A stretch of DNA of 50,730 nt from Bog-756 sp037141235 (GTDB lineage: Bacteria > Actinomycetota > Acidimicrobiia > Acidimicrobiales > RAAP-2), in contig JBAXCY010000003.1 in the NCBI GenBank assembly GCA_037141235.1, positions 1 through 50,730 on the forward strand, read 5' to 3'. The notes below the pieces were generated by a model. That model had not been told where the DNA came from and ran no database searches. It saw only the letters and a program-made list of their open reading frames with translations. Shown here piece after piece: positions 25,777 to 34,776 of the stretch. Within the stretch, counting starts at the first letter, position 1, and each line of letters opens with the position of its first letter. The position numbers were made by a program, and so were the translations under genes.

Positions 25777-26664
25777 GTGCCCAAGAATGCTGTCACCCTC
25801 TCCACTCCCTCCACCCCCTTGAGCATTGGCGAGCTTTCGCGGCGGACTGGAGTCCCTGCTGCCACCCTTCGATCCTGGGAGTCCAGGCACGGGTTTCCGG
25901 TGCCGATGCGGCTCGACGCCGGCCACCGTCGCTACGACGGCCAGCACGTCGATCAGGTGACTGAGGTGGCTCGTCTTCGACGCTCGGGTCTTCCGTTGCG
26001 TGCGGCCATCAGCCAGGCGACGAGTGGGTCGATCCGACCGGCTACGTCTTTCTTCGCCGCACTTCGGTCAGCCGACCACGGGCTCCGGTCCTGTGTCCTC
26101 GGCAAGCGAGCTCTCGGCGCCGTCACTGCAGCAATCGAAGACGAGTGCCTGGCCCAGGCACGCCGCCCGGTGCTGATGGGAGCGTTCCAACACGCCCAGT
26201 ACTACCGTCAGTCCGAGTCCCGATGGAGTGAACTCAACAGGACATCCGAGAGCACCGTTGTGTTTGCTGACTTCGAACACAGCCAGGACAGCGTTGCTCG
26301 CCCAAGAGAGGTGGCTCTTCCCGCCGACTCGCCTGTCCTGCGCGAGTGGGTCTTGGTCTGCGACGCGCCAGGGTTCTCGGCGTGCGTGGCCGGATGGGAG
26401 TTACCCGCTCCTCCAGGCACGGCCGAACGCGACCGGCGATTCGAAACGTTGTGGACCCTCAATCCGGAATCGGTGCGGGCAGCATCGGCTGTAGGCATCG
26501 CGCTTCTGCGTGCCACCGACCCCGAGTACGCAAACGGACTCGAGGCCTCACTGTCCGAGTCCGTCGGTGCTGCGTCCCCGGATCTTCAGCGGGCCACTTC
26601 GCTCTTCGCTCGATTCGTGGAGTATTCGCAGGATGCGGCCGGCCGTCAGGAACTGGCCTCGTGA
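25777..26664 (+). CDS. MerR-type regulator with C-terminal DICT sensory domain
   Basis: A MerR winged helix reads LSIGELSRRTGVPAATLRSWESRHGFP (residues about 15-41) and HRRYDGQHVDQV. The C-terminal half (from about residue 80) with AIEDECLAQARRPVLMGAFQH resembles the DICT domain attached to MerR, diguanylate cyclase and HTH proteins in Actinobacteria and Cyanobacteria and thought to sense light or redox; this is a family-level idea. A start at GTG 25708 has a good Shine-Dalgarno site, but codons 25708-25776 have low third-position GC and would include the palindrome, so GTG 25777 (leaderless) is preferred, giving 295 residues. Confidence 0.82.
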   Translation: MPKNAVTLSTPSTPLSIGELSRRTGVPAATLRSWESRHGFPVPMRLDAGHRRYDGQHVDQVTEVARLRRSGLPLRAAISQATSGSIRPATSFFAALRSADHGLRSCVLGKRALGAVTAAIEDECLAQARRPVLMGAFQHAQYYRQSESRWSELNRTSESTVVFADFEHSQDSVARPREVALPADSPVLREWVLVCDAPGFSACVAGWELPAPPGTAERDRRFETLWTLNPESVRAASAVGIALLRATDPEYANGLEASLSESVGAASPDLQRATSLFARFVEYSQDAAGRQELAS

Positions 26665-26737
26665 GCGGTAGGACGCCGGTCGACCTTTCTCGGACCCGGC
26701 TCGACCAAATCCACATCGACCAACATGGGAGGCGTTA

Positions 26738-27439
26738 GTGCCTGATCGTGACCTGAACGGTGCAGTCGTAGCGGTGGTGGGAGCTGCAGGTGGTCTGGGT
26801 GCGCCAATCTCTGCGGTCCTGGCATCACGGGGAGCGCACGTCGTCTTCGCTGGCTTGCACCGCGCCTCGTTGGAACGAACTGCTGCGACGTCCGACGGCC
26901 TGATCGTCGAACTCGACGTTCGAGACCCACGAGCGGGCGACGTGCTGGTCGATGCCGTCATGGCACGGTACGGGCGTCTCGACGGCGTGGTGGACGCCGC
27001 CGGTGTGGTGGCGTTCGGCACTCTGACGGACACGCCGGACGAGGTCATCGAGGAGCTCTTCCTCACCAACGTCGTCGGGCCGATGTGGTTGGCAAAACGT
27101 GTTGCTCCACTGCTTGCCGAGTCGAAAGGCTTCCTTTTGATGATCAGCGCGGTGCTGGCCGAGCAGCCACTACCAGGCATGGCTGCCTACGGCGCCTCGA
27201 AGGCCGCACTCAGCTCGGCAGCCCGATCGGTGGCTCGCGAACTCCGGCGTCAGCGCATCACAGTGATCGACGCCCGCCCGCCGCATACAGAGACTGGCCT
27301 GGCCTACCGAGCGATCCATGGCTCACCGCCCCAGCTACCCGTCGGTCTCGACCCCGAACTAGTGGCCGAGCGCATCGTGCGGGCCATAGAAGCCGGCGAG
27401 TCCGAGGTGTCGTCGGATCAGTTCATCGAGCCCGCGTAG
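26738..27439 (+). CDS. Short-chain dehydrogenase/reductase
   Basis: The 233-residue Rossmann protein has the cofactor loop GAAGGLGAPIS (residues 15-25), the NAG equivalent DAAGVVAFG and the active-site YxxxK in YGASKAALS, preceded by the SAV segment with Ser. This is a classical SDR core without unusual insertions. The GTG start has GGGAGG five bases upstream. It lies 73 bp after the MerR/DICT gene and one base before the DCC gene, so all three are likely co-transcribed. The substrate is unknown. Confidence 0.9.
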   Translation: MPDRDLNGAVVAVVGAAGGLGAPISAVLASRGAHVVFAGLHRASLERTAATSDGLIVELDVRDPRAGDVLVDAVMARYGRLDGVVDAAGVVAFGTLTDTPDEVIEELFLTNVVGPMWLAKRVAPLLAESKGFLLMISAVLAEQPLPGMAAYGASKAALSSAARSVARELRRQRITVIDARPPHTETGLAYRAIHGSPPQLPVGLDPELVAERIVRAIEAGESEVSSDQFIEPA

Positions 27440-27440
27440 G

Positions 27441-27821
27441 GTGCGCCGCGGTCGACCGGAACTCATCTACGACGGTGACTGCGGGTTCTGCACGGCTTCG
27501 GCGAGTTGGCTGTCGCGTCGCTGGTCCGGCACCGATGCCCCCCGAGCGATCCCATGGCAAGAGCTGTCGGCTGATCGGATAGACCAGCTCCAATTGAGCC
27601 CGAGCGACCTGGCTGGCTCGGCGTGGTGGGCCGACGGCGACTGTGTCGAGGGAGGATCTCGGGCTATCGCCCATGGGCTAAGTGCATCGCATGGACACTG
27701 GGCCGTCGTCGGCCGGATCCTCCTCGTCCCGCCGATCTCCTGGGTAGCTCCATTGGGATACCGGGTGGTGGCCCGCTATCGGCATCTACTTCCTGGAGGG
27801 ACCCCGGCCTGCAAGGCATGA
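27441..27821 (+). CDS. DCC-family (DUF393) thiol-disulfide oxidoreductase
   Basis: The 126-residue protein has the diagnostic YDGDCGFC motif at about residues 10-17, with the two cysteines of a CxxC-like site separated as CGFC. It also has the later WWADGDCVEGGSRAI block characteristic of DUF393. Known members are predicted thioredoxin-like reductases without proven partners. It follows the SDR gene by one base. The pairing with a MerR/DICT regulator suggests a redox or light-related function, which is an inference. Confidence 0.9.
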   Translation: MRRGRPELIYDGDCGFCTASASWLSRRWSGTDAPRAIPWQELSADRIDQLQLSPSDLAGSAWWADGDCVEGGSRAIAHGLSASHGHWAVVGRILLVPPISWVAPLGYRVVARYRHLLPGGTPACKA

Positions 27822-28207
27822 ACGCGCATGGTGCATCCGACTCGCTTCCCCTGCACCCGGCGGTGAACCCAGGAGCACAGGTAATGCGTGCACAATTTCC
27901 GTCAGATCCAATCGGTGGACAACGAGTTCTTGAGGCTCGTGCACTTCGTAAGCGTGGCCATCACCGAGTCTCGGCCCGCCCCGCAAGCGGGAGCACGGCG
28001 ACGCGATCGTGGGTGGAGGAGGTGCGGATCAAGCGGACACACTACGATCCCAAGGCAGTCGTTCTCGCACGTTCCGGATGCACATTTGTAGTCCGGGGTA
28101 ACGTGGGAGCGAAGGTTCCGTAGTCCGCTGAGATGACCACACCGGCGTACGCGGCGATCCAAAAAATCAATCCGAGATCCATGATCGCCGGAAGCAGAGG
28201 AGTCCAC
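27822..28207. other. Intergenic region without a gene
   Basis: No family-like reading frame is seen. A short CCCGC...GCGGG inverted repeat (27975-27991) could be a terminator for the MerR-SDR-DCC operon. AGAGGAG at 28196-28202 serves the next gene. Confidence 0.5.
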
Positions 28208-28870
28208 GTGAGCGAGCACGGCCCGCACATCGAAGTTCAGCCGCACGGACCCTACGAGGTGACCGGCGATCTCCCGATCCGACCCCGACGCGTCGTCCGT
28301 ACCGAAGAGGGCGAAGCCATCGCCTGGACATTCGACGACGAGATCGAACACACGGAGACCTACTTGCTATGCCGCTGCGGCGAGTCGCAGAACAAGCCGT
28401 TCTGTGACGGATCTCACGGGTTCGTGCTGTTCGAGGGCACCGAGACCGCACCCTCGTCGACCTTCGATGAACGGGCCGAACGTCACGAGGGACCAGGAGT
28501 AACCGTGTCGGTGGACCCCCAGATGTGCCACCACTCACGGTTCTGCAAGTACGAGCTGACCAACTACTTCGAGACGATCCCGAAGACGGCGGACATCGAG
28601 CAACTGTCGATGCTGGTGGGCATGGTCGAGCGTTGCCCGTCGGGAGCGCTCGCCATCGAGGTCCATGGCTCACCGGTCGAGCCGTCGATGCCGATGCAGG
28701 TGTCACCTATCGGAGACGGCCCGCTGATGATCACCGGAGGGGTGTCCATCACCCGGGCCGACGATGCGCCGATGGAGACGCGCAACCGGGTGGCACTTTG
28801 CCGCTGTGGGGCATCGGCCAATAAGCCGTTGTGCGACGGGTCCCACCTGAACACCGGATTCCAGGCTTAG
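28208..28870 (+). CDS. Double CDGSH iron-sulfur protein with central Fer4_19-like ferredoxin domain
   Basis: The 220-residue protein has three metal-binding modules. A first CDGSH domain uses Cys55, Cys57, Cys66 and His70 (CRCGESQNKPFCDGSH). A central ferredoxin-like domain (about 98-150) has Cys107, Cys113 and Cys143 before Pro. A second CDGSH domain uses Cys198, Cys200, Cys209 and His213. CDGSH domains carry redox-active [2Fe-2S] clusters with one His ligand. AGAGGAG five bases before GTG 28208 sets the start; the longer frame to 28133 is not favoured. The ferritin-like gene follows after four bases. Electron transfer to that partner is inferred. Confidence 0.9.
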   Translation: MSEHGPHIEVQPHGPYEVTGDLPIRPRRVVRTEEGEAIAWTFDDEIEHTETYLLCRCGESQNKPFCDGSHGFVLFEGTETAPSSTFDERAERHEGPGVTVSVDPQMCHHSRFCKYELTNYFETIPKTADIEQLSMLVGMVERCPSGALAIEVHGSPVEPSMPMQVSPIGDGPLMITGGVSITRADDAPMETRNRVALCRCGASANKPLCDGSHLNTGFQA

Positions 28871-28874
28871 ACCG

Positions 28875-29945
28875 ATGCCGATCGAGAACGTCGACGACCT
28901 CAGGGACCACCTCCAGACGGCGATCATCGTCGAAATTCTGGTATTCCCTCCGTACCTGTACGCCATGTATTCGCTGGCCGATCAGGCCAGTGATGCCGCC
29001 AAGTTGATCAAGAGCATCGCCGCTGAAGAGATGCTGCACGCCACACTGCTGGCCAACATCCTGCTGGGCATTGGCGGTGAGCCCCGCTTCTACGACCCCG
29101 AGGTCATCCCGTCGTACCCGACGCCCCTTCTCCACCACAAGCCTGAGTTGATCCTCACCCTCGAGCCGTACTCTCGAGCGCTGGTCGAGCGAGCATTCCT
29201 GGCCATCGAACGTCCAGGCAAGCCCGGTGCACCCGCACAGGTCGATGAGTTCGAGTCGCTGGGTCAGTTCTACAGCGGGCTACACGAGGCCACAGTGGCT
29301 GTGGCCGCCAACGAGGACATCTTCGCCAACCCTCAGGTCGAGCGGCAGCTACACGATCCACATGGCTACCTGGTCCCCCGCTTTGACTCCGCCTCCTCAG
29401 GAGGCCTGGTCATGGTCGACAGCATGGCCGGTGCCGATGCCGTCTTCGACATCGTGCTCCACCAGGGTGAAGGGCTGTCGTCCGACCGATACGCCGACCC
29501 GGATCATGCCGAGCTCACCCACTACGCCAAGTTCCAGCTGCTCGACCATGAGGAGACCGGACGCAGCGGGGTGCTCCCGGTGGTGTTCAACCCCACCCTC
29601 GAGACCCTGCCGTCCGACGTCCAGCCGGTGGCCGAGTTCACCAACGCCGTCTACAGCTATCTGTACGTCATCATGGACCGGATCTTCGCCCCCCATACCG
29701 AGGACCGTCACCATCAGTTGGGCCTCCTCTATGGGGCGATGATCGCCCTACTGGGCCCGCTGGCGCGCTACTTGATGACGATGCCGGTGGACGACACCCA
29801 TGTGGCCGGGCCGCCATTCCAGTACTACCGGTTCGCCGATCCGGCCAACGCCGAAGCCGAGCTTCGCAAGTTGGCTACTCCGCTGTTCGGCGACCACCCC
29901 AAGCTCCAGCCCGTACTGCGCCAGCTCGACCGTCTGCCCAAGTAG
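28875..29945 (+). CDS. Ferritin-like protein related to VioB/iminophenyl-pyruvate dimer synthase domain
   Basis: The 356-residue protein opens with a four-helix ferritin-like region: Glu20, then EEMLH (Glu51, Glu52, His55), a carboxylate/histidine set for one or two iron atoms. Further Glu/His candidates lie in LHEATVAV and AELTHYAKF. The layout matches the ferritin-like domain found in VioB, RebD and similar proteins that act on indole-pyruvate imines, but the rest of VioB is absent, so the substrate is unknown. Its start lies four bases after the CDGSH gene, with weak Shine-Dalgarno, so coupled translation and a shared reaction are likely. Function is unproven. Confidence 0.85.
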   Translation: MPIENVDDLRDHLQTAIIVEILVFPPYLYAMYSLADQASDAAKLIKSIAAEEMLHATLLANILLGIGGEPRFYDPEVIPSYPTPLLHHKPELILTLEPYSRALVERAFLAIERPGKPGAPAQVDEFESLGQFYSGLHEATVAVAANEDIFANPQVERQLHDPHGYLVPRFDSASSGGLVMVDSMAGADAVFDIVLHQGEGLSSDRYADPDHAELTHYAKFQLLDHEETGRSGVLPVVFNPTLETLPSDVQPVAEFTNAVYSYLYVIMDRIFAPHTEDRHHQLGLLYGAMIALLGPLARYLMTMPVDDTHVAGPPFQYYRFADPANAEAELRKLATPLFGDHPKLQPVLRQLDRLPK

Positions 29946-29997
29946 GTCGAAGCGGGTCCTGGCTGGATCTGGTTGCGGGGGCGACGACAACTAGCCG

Positions 29998-30756
29998 TCA
30001 CACCCGGTCTTCCACCGCATCTGGAGGTTTCAAACTCCTCCGACGGCTGTGCTCGAAGTACCGAGGGCGATGGTGCGGGAGGTGCGGACGGTGCTCGGGA
30101 TGGAAGTGGGTGTCCAGCGACTTGGCATACGGCCACACCGCTTCGGACGGATCATCCACCCGGGGCTCGGATTCACCCCGCAACCTCGGCCCGATCCGGC
30201 TGATGACCAAGAAGGCGATCAGCCCGGTGATGAACATCTCCTCCAAGGGGAACCCAAGAGTGGCCAAGGTCAGCTCTGCCGAACAGAAGATGGCGAATCC
30301 CGAAGTGATCACGTTGGCCACGTAGGTAGTAGCGCTCTCGGTGGACGGCTCGTGCCACGCCTTGAACACGGTGGGGGTGGCAGAGGCCAGTTGAGCACCG
30401 ATGAAGGCCCACAGGCCGAAGACCGGATTGCGGCTGAAGAGCCACAGCAGTACACCGACGACAGCGATACTGGCGCAGAGCCAGTCGAGGGGGTGCATCT
30501 TCCATGGCGGCCGGTTGCTTACCAGGGCGACCACAACGACCAGCAGTGGTCCGGCTCCGGCACTGAACGTGATCAGGGACTCGATGCCAACACCCTGCTG
30601 CAGCTCGGTGGCGAAGGCCAGGAAGGGAACGACAGCCCAGATGGTCCAGGACACCAGATCGGGCTCGGCCTGACCACGCCAGGTCTGACGGGCATAGATG
30701 ATGGCCCCGAACGCATCGATGGCGAGAGCGATCAGGACGAAGTACGGATTGATCAT
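29998..30756 (-). CDS. Polytopic membrane protein, PQ-loop-like N-terminus
   Basis: The 252-residue product has about six to seven hydrophobic segments (starting MINPYFVLIALAIDAFGAI) and a hydrophilic His/Arg-rich tail of about 60 residues. The motif QTWRGQAEPDLVSWTIW recalls the PQ-loop of SemiSWEET-like transporters, but the match is weak and I do not assign a family. The start was moved from 30840 to ATG 30756, where the first helix begins. It is divergent from the acyl-CoA synthetase gene. Confidence 0.7.
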   Translation of the reverse strand: MINPYFVLIALAIDAFGAIIYARQTWRGQAEPDLVSWTIWAVVPFLAFATELQQGVGIESLITFSAGAGPLLVVVVALVSNRPPWKMHPLDWLCASIAVVGVLLWLFSRNPVFGLWAFIGAQLASATPTVFKAWHEPSTESATTYVANVITSGFAIFCSAELTLATLGFPLEEMFITGLIAFLVISRIGPRLRGESEPRVDDPSEAVWPYAKSLDTHFHPEHRPHLPHHRPRYFEHSRRRSLKPPDAVEDRV

Positions 30757-30887
30757 GTCGAGTTCGTCACCCCTCTGGACGCTCAGGGAAAGCCAACATG
30801 CACTAGGAGAATACGGTGAGTTCCTGCGCAGTGCGGCCATCTAGCGTCTTGGTACGCTTGCACCACATCCGATCCCCGGGGGGGACT

Positions 30888-32513
30888 ATGGCCGGACTCA
30901 ACTTCGCCGACATCTTCGAAACGGTGGTCGACACGGTGCCAGATGCGCCGGCACTGGTGGTCCGGTCGACCTCTGACGATGAGGTTAGGTTCTCGTTCGC
31001 CCAGCTCGATGCACGGGTGAACCGTCTGGCTCATGTATTGGAGGACCTCGGGATCGAGCCCGGTGACCACGTTGGCTGCCACCTCTACGACGGCAATCAG
31101 TACATCGAAGTGACGCTGGCCGCCTTCAAGGTCCGTGCCGTGCCGGTCAATGTGAACTTCCGATACGTCGACGAGGAGTTGGCCTACCTGTTCGACACTG
31201 CTGATCTGAAGCTGGTGGTGACCGAACCCGAGTTGGCCGAACGGGCGGGCCGGGCGGCTGAGGCCCTGGCCTGGCCGTGCCCGGTGCTGGTGGCCGACGC
31301 CAGCTACGAGGCGCTGTTGGCCGATCAATCCTTGGAGCGGCCCATCATCGAGGGCCGAGGGCCCGACGATCTGTACGGGCTGTGGACCGGGGGAACGACG
31401 GGAATGCCCAAGGGAGTGATGTGGCGCCATGAGGACATCTACCTGTCGGTGGTGGGCGGAGCCGGCAGCCCGGCGCTCGGTATCGACCCGGTCGCCGACC
31501 TCGCAGGCGTAGCGGCCCGAGCTGGTGGTGTCTATCCGATCCCGGGAACGCTCACCCTGTGCCCGCTCATGCACGGCGGGGGATGGTGGATCGCTTTTTC
31601 CGCCATGCTCTCGGGCACGTACGCGGTAGTGATTCGAGACGTCGGGTTCGATCCCGACTTTGCCCTACGGGTGATTTCGGAGGAGCGGGCCAGCGTGGTC
31701 ATGACCATCGGCGATGCCTATGCCCGCCCGATCATCGACCTCCTGGAGGTCCGGGGGACGGATGGCTACGACCTGTCGACGCTTGTCGCCTACGCCTCGG
31801 GCGGCGCCATCCTGTCGCCGTCTCTCAAGGCGTCGATCAACGAACTCCTGCCGCACGTGCTGGTGATGGATGGATTCGGCGCTTCCGAGACCGGAGGCCA
31901 GGGTCAGCTGGCAGGCCAGAGCGAAGACGGTGCGCCGACCTTTGTCATGGACGCCACCAACGTGGTGATCGCCGAGGACGGCACGGTGTGCACCCCCGGA
32001 GACGGCCGGATGGGGATGCTGGCCACTAGTGGGCACATTCCACTCGGGTACTACAAGGACGAGGCCAAGACGGCGGAGACCTTTCCGATGGTCGACGGGG
32101 TCCGCTATGCCATTCCCGGGGACCTGGCCCGCCACTTGGCCGATGGCACCATCGCCGTCTACGGACGAGGCTCGGTGTCGATCAACTCGGGTGGCGAGAA
32201 GATCTTCCCCGAAGAGGTGGAGAAGGCACTGAAGAGCCACCCGGCCGTCATCGACGCCATCGTGGTGGGAACCCCGAGTGAGCGATGGGGCTCCCAGGTG
32301 ACGGCCGTGGTGCAGATCCGTGCCGGTACTGTTTCGGCACCGGACGCAGAAGAGCTGCGCGATCACTGTCGCATGCACCTCGCCGGCTACAAGATCCCTC
32401 GCAATGTCGTGTTCATCGACGTGGTCCGGCGTTCGCCATCGGGTAAGCCGGACTATCGCTGGGCCAAAGACGTGGCCACGGCCGCTCTCGATGGCTCCGT
32501 CATGACGGGGTAG
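30888..32513 (+). CDS. AMP-dependent acyl-CoA synthetase (FadD-like)
   Basis: Adenylate-forming enzymes activate carboxylic or fatty acids to acyl-AMP and then acyl-CoA. The 541-residue protein shows LWTGGTTGMPKGVMWRHED (ATP-binding loop), DGFGASETGG (adenine-binding region), GDLARHLADGTI, SINSGGEKIFPEEVEKAL (hinge), and the catalytic Lys in RSPSGKPDYRWAK near residue 525. The sequence style is close to actinobacterial FadD proteins acting on steroid side-chain or branched acids, but the substrate is not determined. ATG 30888 follows a G-rich stretch; the open frame to 30816 overlaps the divergent gene and is discarded. Confidence 0.92.
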   Translation: MAGLNFADIFETVVDTVPDAPALVVRSTSDDEVRFSFAQLDARVNRLAHVLEDLGIEPGDHVGCHLYDGNQYIEVTLAAFKVRAVPVNVNFRYVDEELAYLFDTADLKLVVTEPELAERAGRAAEALAWPCPVLVADASYEALLADQSLERPIIEGRGPDDLYGLWTGGTTGMPKGVMWRHEDIYLSVVGGAGSPALGIDPVADLAGVAARAGGVYPIPGTLTLCPLMHGGGWWIAFSAMLSGTYAVVIRDVGFDPDFALRVISEERASVVMTIGDAYARPIIDLLEVRGTDGYDLSTLVAYASGGAILSPSLKASINELLPHVLVMDGFGASETGGQGQLAGQSEDGAPTFVMDATNVVIAEDGTVCTPGDGRMGMLATSGHIPLGYYKDEAKTAETFPMVDGVRYAIPGDLARHLADGTIAVYGRGSVSINSGGEKIFPEEVEKALKSHPAVIDAIVVGTPSERWGSQVTAVVQIRAGTVSAPDAEELRDHCRMHLAGYKIPRNVVFIDVVRRSPSGKPDYRWAKDVATAALDGSVMTG

Positions 32514-32569
32514 GAGGGGCTGTCGGTTCGGTGGCCCTACCTCGTTGTTGGATCGGTGATGATGGAGCC

Positions 32570-33040
32570 ATGTCCGACTATGTGCTTCCCCGGGTACCCG
32601 CGTCGGCTGGTGCGCTGCTCCATGACGGATCTGGACGGATCCTCATCCTCAAGCCGACCTACAAGTCGGGCTGGACAGTCCCTGGTGGCCAGATCGAGGA
32701 GGACGGCGAGTCGCCCTGGGAGGCGTGCCAGAGGGAAGTGATCGAGGAGACAGGACTGACGGTCGCGGCTGGTCGCCTGGTGTGTGTGGACTTTCTCCAC
32801 CCCCGACCGAACCGGCCGGGAGGCATGCGGTTCCTCTTCGACTGTGGGGAAGTACCTGCGGCCGAGCGCGGCCGGGTAGTCCTGCAGGACGGAGAGATCG
32901 AAGACCACCGATGGGAAGCCCCCGAAGCGGCGCTCCAGATGTTGAGCGGACCGGTGGGCCGCAGGGTGGGTCGCGCACTGGGCACAACAGGAACGATCTA
33001 CCTCGAGGACGGCCGGCCGGTCGAAGGAGTCGACCGCTGA
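32570..33040 (+). CDS. Nudix hydrolase
   Basis: The 156-residue protein carries a Nudix box with GGQIEEDGESPWEACQREVI followed by EETGL (residues 39-63). This box hydrolyses nucleoside diphosphates linked to other groups, with the REVIEE carboxylates binding metal. The first loop is one residue longer than the standard GX5E spacing. The start was moved in from 32531. It overlaps the methyltransferase gene by one base (TGATG). The substrate is unknown. Confidence 0.87.
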   Translation: MSDYVLPRVPASAGALLHDGSGRILILKPTYKSGWTVPGGQIEEDGESPWEACQREVIEETGLTVAAGRLVCVDFLHPRPNRPGGMRFLFDCGEVPAAERGRVVLQDGEIEDHRWEAPEAALQMLSGPVGRRVGRALGTTGTIYLEDGRPVEGVDR

Positions 33041-33843
33041 TGCCCGATACGACCTATACCCACGGCCACCACGACAGTGTCCTCCGCTCTCACCGCTGGC
33101 GCACCGCGGCCAACTCGGCCGCCTACCTGGTGCCGCACCTCGTTTCCGGCATCGACCTGCTCGATGTCGGTTGCGGCCCGGGCACCATCACCTGCGATCT
33201 GGCCCGGGCTGTAGCTCCGGGACGGGTGGTCGGGGTCGACGCCGCCGCAGGGGTGATCGAAGAGGCCAGGGAAGCGGCCGCCCGCGACGGCGTCACCGGC
33301 GTTACGTTCGAGGTGGCCGACCTGTTCGCCCTGCCCTTCGATGACGACACGTTCGACATCGTCCATGCCCACCAGGTGCTCCAGCACGTAGCCGACCCGG
33401 TGTCTGCCTTGGTCGAGATGCGCCGCGTCTGTCGGCCGGGGGGACTGGTGGCCGCCCGTGACTCTGACTACCCGGCGTTCACCTTCGCCCCGCCCAACAG
33501 CGACCTCGATCGGGCGCTGGTCGCGTATGGTGCATTGACCCGAATCAACCGGGCCCGCTGGGATGCAGGGCGGCTGCTGCTGGGGTGGGCCCACGAAGCC
33601 GGGTTCACCGAGGTGGCCCCGTCGGCTTCGGTGTGGTGTTTTGCCACTGAGGGCGACCGGGCCTGGTGGGGCGGGTTGTGGGCCGATCGGTTCACCCAGT
33701 CCACGCTGGCCGAGCAGTTGCTGACCCACGGGATTGCCACTCGTGAGGATCTGGAAGCCTTCGCCGAGGCCTGGCGTTCTTGGGCGGCGTCGCCCGACGG
33801 GTGGTTCGCGGCACTCCACGGGGAGATCTTGGCCACGGCCTGA
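33040..33843 (+). CDS. Class I SAM-dependent methyltransferase
   Basis: The 267-residue protein has motif I LLDVGCGPGTITCDLA (residues about 40-55), the acidic motif II residue in VVGVDAAAGVIEEA, and a post-I/II block (ADLFALPFDDDTFDIVHAHQVLQHVADP). This places it in the UbiE/COQ5-like group acting on small molecules. The ATG overlaps the Nudix stop, with GAAGGAG about ten bases upstream; the frame open to 32725 is rejected. It is the third gene of the acyl-CoA synthetase run, although that may not be functional linkage. Confidence 0.9.
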   Translation: MPDTTYTHGHHDSVLRSHRWRTAANSAAYLVPHLVSGIDLLDVGCGPGTITCDLARAVAPGRVVGVDAAAGVIEEAREAAARDGVTGVTFEVADLFALPFDDDTFDIVHAHQVLQHVADPVSALVEMRRVCRPGGLVAARDSDYPAFTFAPPNSDLDRALVAYGALTRINRARWDAGRLLLGWAHEAGFTEVAPSASVWCFATEGDRAWWGGLWADRFTQSTLAEQLLTHGIATREDLEAFAEAWRSWAASPDGWFAALHGEILATA

Positions 33844-33894
33844 CCGGCCTGATCGGCCCGCACTCCGCCGGGCCTTATGGAGTGGCGAGACGCA

Positions 33895-34776
33895 TCAGGT
33901 CGCGAGTCTCGGACCTTGGAGCGCAGCCAAGAACCGCTCAGGTGCCTCGACCATCGGATAGTGCCCGACCCCGTCAAGCAGGACGACCCGGGCATCAGGC
34001 CTGGCTTGGGCCAACCGCTCCGCCATAGCGGGCCCGGCGATGGGATCGTCGATCCCCCACACCACGGTGAGTGGCGATGGGTGATCGACCAGCGGCGGGG
34101 TGAACCGGTCCTGGTGTTGGCGGCGCTCTTCGATGTATCGGGCCAGCCGAGGGAGGAGGCGTTCGCCCTCCTCCTCCGAAATTAACTCCCAGGCGGCCTC
34201 GATCTCCTCTGCCGCCACATCAGCGGTGGGGCTGAAGGTGGCCACCAGGCCGGCGACCACCCCGGCGCGGCCCAGCACTCCCGGTTCGAGTCGCTCGTCA
34301 GGGAGTGCTTCGAGGAGCTTCTGTCCATCGGCGAGGTGCACCAGATCCATGAAGATGGTGCCGTTGGTGAGGGTCCGATCGGTCACCTCGACGTCCCAGG
34401 TGCCCTCGATCTGGCGGGCCAACAGCTCGCCCCCGACCGTGTCGCCGATGTCGTGGGTGAGCAGTCCGAACCGGTCGACTCTCAACTCTTCCAGCAGGGC
34501 CATGGCTAGGTCGGCTTGGTCGATCAGTCGGTAGGGACGGTCCGGTTTGGCTGACAGTCCGAATCCCAACATGTCGAAGAGGATCACCCGGCGGTCGACA
34601 GCGAGGGCGTCAACCACCTGGTGGAAGTCGAACGATGAGGTGGGGAAGCCGTGGAGCACCACGAGCGGGGGAGAGATCTCGCCACCCGAGCAGGGGATAT
34701 CGACGGCGAAGATCCGCTGTCCGCACAACAGTCGATCATGTCCCCGGCGGCGCCAGGCCTCGACCAGTGAGCTCAT
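33895..34776 (-). CDS. Alpha/beta-hydrolase, haloalkane dehalogenase/epoxide hydrolase-like
   Basis: The 293-residue protein has an oxyanion segment VLHGFPTSSFDFHQV, the nucleophile elbow THDIGDTVGGE in which Asp replaces the usual Ser, a second acidic member in WGIDDPIAG, and the catalytic His in GVGHYPMVEAP. An Asp nucleophile preceded by His is typical of haloalkane dehalogenases and epoxide hydrolases, not of esterases. A helical cap is encoded between about 130 and 210. The ATG overlaps the upstream dienelactone-hydrolase stop by four bases. Confidence 0.88.
   Translation of the reverse strand: MSSLVEAWRRRGHDRLLCGQRIFAVDIPCSGGEISPPLVVLHGFPTSSFDFHQVVDALAVDRRVILFDMLGFGLSAKPDRPYRLIDQADLAMALLEELRVDRFGLLTHDIGDTVGGELLARQIEGTWDVEVTDRTLTNGTIFMDLVHLADGQKLLEALPDERLEPGVLGRAGVVAGLVATFSPTADVAAEEIEAAWELISEEEGERLLPRLARYIEERRQHQDRFTPPLVDHPSPLTVVWGIDDPIAGPAMAERLAQARPDARVVLLDGVGHYPMVEAPERFLAALQGPRLAT

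Noticed and set aside
32725..33039. Extension of the methyltransferase through the Nudix gene
   Set aside because: It is antiphase to a well-supported Nudix frame, and the ATG at 33040 is coupled to its stop.
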